Of a DNA stretch of 64,000 bases, positions 59,063 to 64,000 are shown in pieces. The notes beneath the pieces are model-generated. The model searched no databases and was not told the DNA's origin. It was given only the letters and a program-made list of their open reading frames with translations. The stretch lies in the NCBI GenBank assembly GCA_020205615.1, contig CM035160.1:11259821-11323820 (forward strand), read 5' to 3'. How positions within the stretch are numbered: position 1 is the stretch's first letter; each line of letters opens with the position of its first letter. The stretch is from Panax quinquefolius (lineage: Eukaryota; Streptophyta; Magnoliopsida; Apiales; Araliaceae). A program made the position numbers and the translations under genes.

Positions 59063-59656
59063 AACTCAAATGAAGTCCTCATTAGAAATATTATTACATT
59101 ATTTCACAGAATAGTGAGGACTACTAAAGCAACCATCTGGATCGTCACTCCGTTCCCCGACTAGTCATAGCTATATTCTCATTTCCTGAATAAAACAATG
59201 AAAGCAAATGGTGAGCTCAACTAGCTCAGTAAAGATTATTATGACTAAGATAATGTAAAATAAATTATTGTTAGTCTTAAACAGTGTTAAACTGATAGAA
59301 TACAATAGACAACAAGTTTAACTGCAGTGGAACAAACAATCCATTAAAAAGTCAAGTAGAGAATGATTTCTACTATCTTCTATGATTTAAAAGTTTATAT
59401 ATCAACAATTTTATCGCTGAGACTCAGCTCAATAAATAATCCACATCACTGAATTATCCATGCACTACGGGCCAAGGATATTCATTATTATCACATCCAC
59501 GAATCATCTATGCACTACGAGCCACGGATATTCATTATTATCACCAATGGTCATGATCATGCCAACAACTGTCCATCAATTCACTACGGGCTAATGCAGA
59601 ATTTTACCACATCATTTGTAACACTACATGTCATGATTATACCGATACATAATCGA
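59063..59656 (-). mobile_element. A-type LTR fragment, right of solo LTR
   Basis: Continues 56286-56432 and aligns with 16711-17253. Stops at CCGATACATAAT, where a plus-strand pol tail begins. This is the right breakpoint of homology between the segment copies. Confidence 0.85.
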
Positions 59657-60154
59657 TAACGTTAAAGCCGCTCAAGCTACAGACCTGGAGCTGATGAACA
59701 TAAAGAAGAAGGTGCAAGAAGGCGTTATTCTAGAAGTAAGAGTCGATGAAGAGAAGAAAGCTCAAGCCTTTGATTTATTTGAAATCCTCGATCGAGTAGG
59801 AACTGTGGCCTATAGACTCGCTTTAACGCTAAGTATGTCGCGTGTTCATAACATTTTTCACGTATCGATGTTACGTAAATATGTGGACGACCCGAATCAT
59901 ATTATTGTGTTAGAACCAGACGAGATAGCCAAAGATTTAACGTATGAGGAGGTACCTATCAAGATCTTGGATAGGAAAGAGCATGTCCTACGCACAAAGG
60001 TTATACCATAAGTTAAGGTTTTGTGGAGGAACCATGCGATTGAAGAAATGACCTAGGTGTTGGAATCGAAAATGAAAGCGAGGTACCCTCACCTTTTCGA
60101 TACACCAGGTACGAACGTCAATTTTGAGGACGAAATTTTATAAGGAGGGGAGGT
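59657..60154 (+). pseudogene. Pol C-terminus and polypurine tract
   Basis: Plus-strand frame (59694-60011) joining a short linker piece to FEILDRVGTVAYRLAL, SRVHNIFHVSMLRKYV, DLTYEEVPIKILDRKEHVLR and, after one stop, KVLWRNH. This is the integrase C-terminal and chromodomain-like tail of Tekay/Del-type chromoviruses, which steers integration to chromatin. Residues just before FEILD come from an earlier part of pol, so an internal deletion is present. GAGGACGAAATTTTATAAGG and the purine run AGGGGAGG end at the LTR. Confidence 0.88.
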
Positions 60155-62709
60155 TGTAAGACCCCAGCTTTTTATAAATAAAATTGAATTTTTCTCTAAT
60201 TATTATTTTGAAATAATAAGGTGTTAATTTGATATAATGTTTTGGTTATGGGTGAAATGTGTAAATTTTACAAAATAAGCAAGTGGTTATAAAATATTAA
60301 TTTCTGTCGGGGAATATTCGTTTGGTCGTGGAATATTCTTGTTGTCGGGGAATATTCGTACGACGGCCCAACCATTCGTGGGCCCCATAACAGAATAACT
60401 GTCGGATGAAGAAAACGACAAAGTTTAAGTTTTTATAAATAACGGCGTAATTATTCACAATTAACACCTTTGTTGGATTACACCGGTGGTTAAAATATAG
60501 TAATACTGGCGTGGTTGCATGATAGCACACGTGATTGCACAATATTGTTGAATTATTGATTCTTACGTGAAGGCCTTTACTCAATAATTGTTACAGTAAT
60601 TACTGTTCAATATTTTATTTTATTGATTCAATAATTGTTGCGTTGATATTTTATATTATTGTTGTTTCAATAATCGTCACTGCACAGTATTTTCCATTAT
60701 CAGATTAATAATTCATATTATTTGAATAATAATATTAGATAACATTATTGGCAATGTCTAGAAAGTTCTGTCAAGGAAAGGTTTGGTCACCTAATTGGGC
60801 GCCAGTAAGGAGAAATCCTTATTGGAAAGCCCTCTCTTTCCTGGGAACTGCCTGGTTGTCATAATTGTGATTCTGTAATATTATTTGTGAATAATTAGTT
60901 ATTGATTTATATGATAAGGAAATCTTTATTTGATGTGGATATAAATGATGGATTTATTTATTTTATGTGGTTATTAATAAATGAATTAATGTTGAGGTGT
61001 TTTATCAGTATTTTGTCGGATTGGAGGTATTAAAAGATCAAACCAGTGTTCTTGAGATATATTGCGTGAGTTATAATTTTTGATCCGACCATTGGATCGT
61101 TGTGATTTTTGGATATGTTATACATATATAAGTTGAGTGTATGTCCACAAATTTTGAACCGTTAAAAATGAACGTATGATTTGGTATGAATTTTAAGAGG
61201 TGACTGGTTCAGAAATTGTTAAAGTATCAGAATTTATCATTTTGGTGGAAAATTCTAGAATTGGCGGGCCCCACTTTTGGTTGGTGAGAAATGTGCTCAA
61301 ATTGAATTTCAAATGTGGTGGGTGGAAATAGTAGCAGGTAAAGCCATCAGGTAGCAGGTCAAGTCTGCTTCGGCGTGCTAACATTTTCTATAAATAGAGG
61401 GCTAAGTTAGAATTGAAAATCACACCAGAAACAAGTTTTCTCTCTTTCTCTCTATATATTATCGAGCGTATTCTTGTTAGTATTTTGATACTTTGAGTGT
61501 TGCTATACGGTGCAAGTTTCTTCAGCACTATATCCAGTATTCCAGTCAGAAATACTATCTTTTTGAGGTAAGGGATGCTATTTTCTTCGTAAATGATATT
61601 ATTTCTTTCAATATCATTATGCCGATCGAAATATTAATTGGTCTGAAATTTTTATCAAATTTGGAACTTTTTGTGTCGGGGTTACTATTTACGTATACGA
61701 CACTATTCATGAATACGGCACTACCGAAAAATGAAGTTTTCTCATTTTTGTCCAAAATGTCTATTACGGTTACTATCTTTGATTGTATCCATGTTTTGAT
61801 CTTTATTTTTGAATTCTGCTTCACAATTGGTTATTATGGAGTATTATTGAACTTGGATAAATTGTAATAGGAATCCCTAATATTTGTCCTTTTGTCTCAC
61901 TGGATTCATTTTCTTTAAAATATTTTTCATCATCCTCAGTCCTAAATGATGATATTACTGAATATCTTTGGCCTGTAGTGCAAAGATGAATTATTAAATG
62001 ATGAATATCTTTGGCCTGTAGTGCAAAAATGAATGATTACCTGATGAATATCTTTGGCTGCGTAGTGCAAAGATGAATAGGTGTTGAGATGAACATGACC
62101 AACTGGTGATACAAATGAATATCTTTGGCCTGTAGTGCAATGATGAATATTTGATTCAAGATGTATACTGATTGATGTTACATGGATAATATTGATGATG
62201 GACTTTTAAATCTTAGAAGATAGTAAAATTCTTTCTATACTTGACTCTTCTAATGGATTGTTGTTCCGCTGCAGTTGTTGATCTAAAACTTGTTATCTAT
62301 TATATTTTATCAGATTTTTCCCTGTTGAAGACTAATGATAAATTGTTGTATATTATCTTAGTCATAATATTCTTTACTGGGCTAGTTGAGCTCACCCTTT
62401 TTTCTTTTTGTTCCATTTTTCTTCTCAGGAAGCGAGAACATAGTAGGAACTAGTCGGGGTATAGAGTGATGGTCCTAGACAGTTGTTTTAGCAGTCCTCA
62501 CTATTTTTGTAAAATAGTGTATCAATAATTGTAATGAGGACTTATTTGAGTGTGAATATTGTCTAGAAGACAATATTTTCATTTAAACTCACAGTATATG
62601 TGTTGTCGTATTTTGCACGACAATTGTATTACTGAAGTTGTATTTGTTTCTGTACCATGTATTTGGCGACTCAGAATGGGTGATGTATACCTATTTTGGG
62701 GGCGTCACA
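60155..62709 (+). mobile_element. Complete Ty3/gypsy LTR (2555 bp) between two internal domains
   Basis: TGTAAGACCCCAGC at 60155 to GGGGGCGTCACA at 62709. A polypurine tract lies on its left and a primer site on its right, so it is 3' LTR to one internal region and 5' LTR to the next. Minisatellite at 61960-62145. Frames inside are shadows. Confidence 0.92.
61388..61397 (+). promoter_or_regulatory. LTR TATA-like box
   Basis: CTATAAATAG, followed at about 61437 by TTTTCTCTCTTTCTCTCTAT, a pyrimidine-rich likely start region. Best preserved LTR promoter in the window. Confidence 0.6.
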
Positions 62710-62711
62710 GT

Positions 62712-62723
62712 TTGTATCAGAGC
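62712..62723 (+). other. Primer binding site, initiator Met tRNA
   Basis: TTGTATCAGAGC, one mismatch from the site at 3382-3393, two bases after the LTR end. Confidence 0.85.
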
Positions 62724-62898
62724 TTAGGGATATGATCCCTGGCTGAGATGTGAGAATATAACTAGGAGGGGAGAGACGAGTAAATCCTTCGCTAGTTTGT
62801 CCTACCTAAGCTTATTTTTTTGGTCGGTCATAATATAGGGATATTATGTGATATGTTAATTTGTTTAATTAACCCTTGTTTTATGATAGTTTTTAAGA

Positions 62899-63687
62899 AT
62901 GACAGCTGAGAACGTTAACAATGGAGTGAATGAGACCGTGGAGACACCTTTAATCACAAACTAGGATAATGTGATGTTAGGCAAAGAAGGAATTAGAGAT
63001 ATTCTTGTGGTGAGGGAAGAATAAATAGTTGCACCCGATCTAGTCGCAGAGGTAGCAGTTGAGAGTGAGGAAGAAGAGGAACCTGAGGAGAATTTATTAG
63101 AGGTATTTTATGATCAAAATGTAGAATTGCAAAATCGTATTCATGATGAGTTAGAAGAGCAGGCTGAAGAACGGCAGGCGGTCGTGGAGCAAAAGGATGC
63201 AACGATTCAAGCTTGTGTTACCCGATATGTGATGCTTGAACAGAAGCACTCTTTGGCAGAGTATAATATGATAAAGCTAGAATCTGAGCTGAAAGAAGAA
63301 ACAATTGAACGAGTGAGAATGAGTGATGCATGGGTAAAATCCGCACGACGCGTTGATATTGTGAAAAGAGATGTCCGATCTATGAAGGCTAAAATAGATG
63401 ATCTGTATTTCTCTTTTTGGACAGCAATTGAGAGAACCCAACATCGAGTTTTGAATTACTCTATACATTGCGGTCAACCCCAATTCGATATGGATCGAAG
63501 ATTAATGATTCAAATCATGAAACAGAAGTACGATGAAGCAGTTGAGGGTGGAATATGCCCTATAGCGAAAGACAATTCTAGCGGTAATGATGACACCAAA
63601 GGTTGTCTCAAACAAGTCAAAATCGGTGGTTCAAGTGAGAGCGCCTTTCGTAAAAGCGAGGAACCGAACGAAGTTATCACGGGTTAG
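62899..63687 (+). pseudogene. Atypical Gag: coiled-coil protein, two nonsense codons
   Basis: One frame from ATG 62899 (MTAENVNNGVNETVE) to TAG 63685-63687, interrupted only by TAG at 62962-62964 and TAA at 63022-63024. The start matches the gag start of the element at 34813. After an acidic run (ESEEEEEPEEN) comes a long charged helix with heptad-like spacing (from about 63110 to 63420, including VEQKDATIQACVTRYVMLEQ), then a C-terminal part ending EPNEVITG. That is the gag-protease junction seen in the sister copy. No CCHC zinc knuckle and no recognisable capsid motif, unlike the gag remnants at 2109-2350 and 34844-35900. It may be a divergent gag or host sequence captured into the element. 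Confidence 0.6.
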
Positions 63688-64000
63688 TTAATCATCAATT
63701 TTTACGAAGTCTATACCCTGTTAGATACCGGTTCTACCCATTCTTTTATCTCTCCTGCTTGTGCTTAACGTTTAAATTTGACTCCGAAAAAATTGGAATT
63801 TGACTTATCCGTGGAAAATCCGTTAGGAAAAACTTTTGTTACATCCACTGTTAATAAATCTTGCTTAATCCAAATTGGTACCATCACATTACCCGTTGAT
63901 CTTATCTCTTTAAAGATACTTGCTTTTGATGTGATTTTAGGAATTGATTGGTTAACCACTCATCATGCCAAAATTGATTGTTTTCGTAAGGTTGCTAGTT
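63688..64000 (+). pseudogene. Aspartic protease domain, cut by window end
   Basis: Same frame as the upstream gag. YTLLDTGSTHSFISPA carries the DTG active site, followed by a stop (TAA at about 63768), then FDVILGIDWLTTHHAKID, the second conserved protease block. Together with the gag nonsense codons this shows a dead copy, though only a few point changes block the frame. Pol continues beyond 64000. Confidence 0.88.

Noticed and set aside
63127..63127. TTG as the start of the coiled-coil frame
   Set aside because: The frame is open further upstream to 63025 and is collinear with the gag ATG at 62899, so a TTG start is not needed.
1..64000. A new defence, toxin or biosynthetic system
   Set aside because: Apart from the GH3 pair, all recognisable coding sequence is retrotransposon gag/pol. 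Nothing supports a novel multi-gene system here.

Overview
This window is AT-rich plant nuclear DNA, most likely from a flowering plant and probably a eudicot. The evidence is a spliced plant-type glycoside hydrolase family 3 (GH3) gene with GT-AG introns, Ty3/gypsy retrotransposons with long (about 2.4-2.8 kb) LTRs and an initiator-Met tRNA primer site, a copia-type solo LTR, hAT elements with 8-bp target duplications, MITEs, and a Helitron-like 3' end. I see no bacterial, organellar or CRISPR-type sequence.

The window is built around a direct segmental duplication. Copy 1 runs from about 6.17 to 17.25 kb and copy 2 from about 46.06 to 59.66 kb. Each copy holds, in the same order, a unique flank, a 0.74 kb foldback element, an AT-rich Helitron-like repeat tract, the promoter and 5' UTR intron of the GH3 gene, the seven-exon GH3 gene, and two LTR pieces joined head to head. 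Both GH3 copies are broken by indels and stops in their present sequence, and one frame break in exon 7 is shared. The copies also differ by private insertions: a hAT element in copy 1 with a footprint-like site in copy 2; a hAT element, two MITEs and a 2.6 kb solo LTR in copy 2.

The flanks and the roughly 29 kb between the copies are nested Ty3/gypsy material, judged chromovirus-like (Tekay/Del type) from the polyprotein motifs. The main blocks are: a minus-strand chimera (1-5.97 kb); minus-strand LTRs and a pol tail (16.6-28.7 kb) that contain a copia-type solo LTR; the best preserved pol, on the minus strand (28.7-31.5 kb); a decayed plus-strand element (31.8-40.0 kb); further LTRs (40.0-46.06 kb); and a plus-strand pair of internal domains sharing one LTR (59.66-64.0 kb, running off the window). 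The last domain has an unusual coiled-coil reading frame where gag capsid and zinc knuckle are expected.

I found no convincing new biological system. The points most worth checking are the footprint-like site against its occupied allele, a possible captured first exon in the copy 1 hAT, the unusual gag, the two GH3 copies, and a pattern of small lesions at CAG/CTG sites that could be sequencing error at methylated cytosines rather than real mutation.
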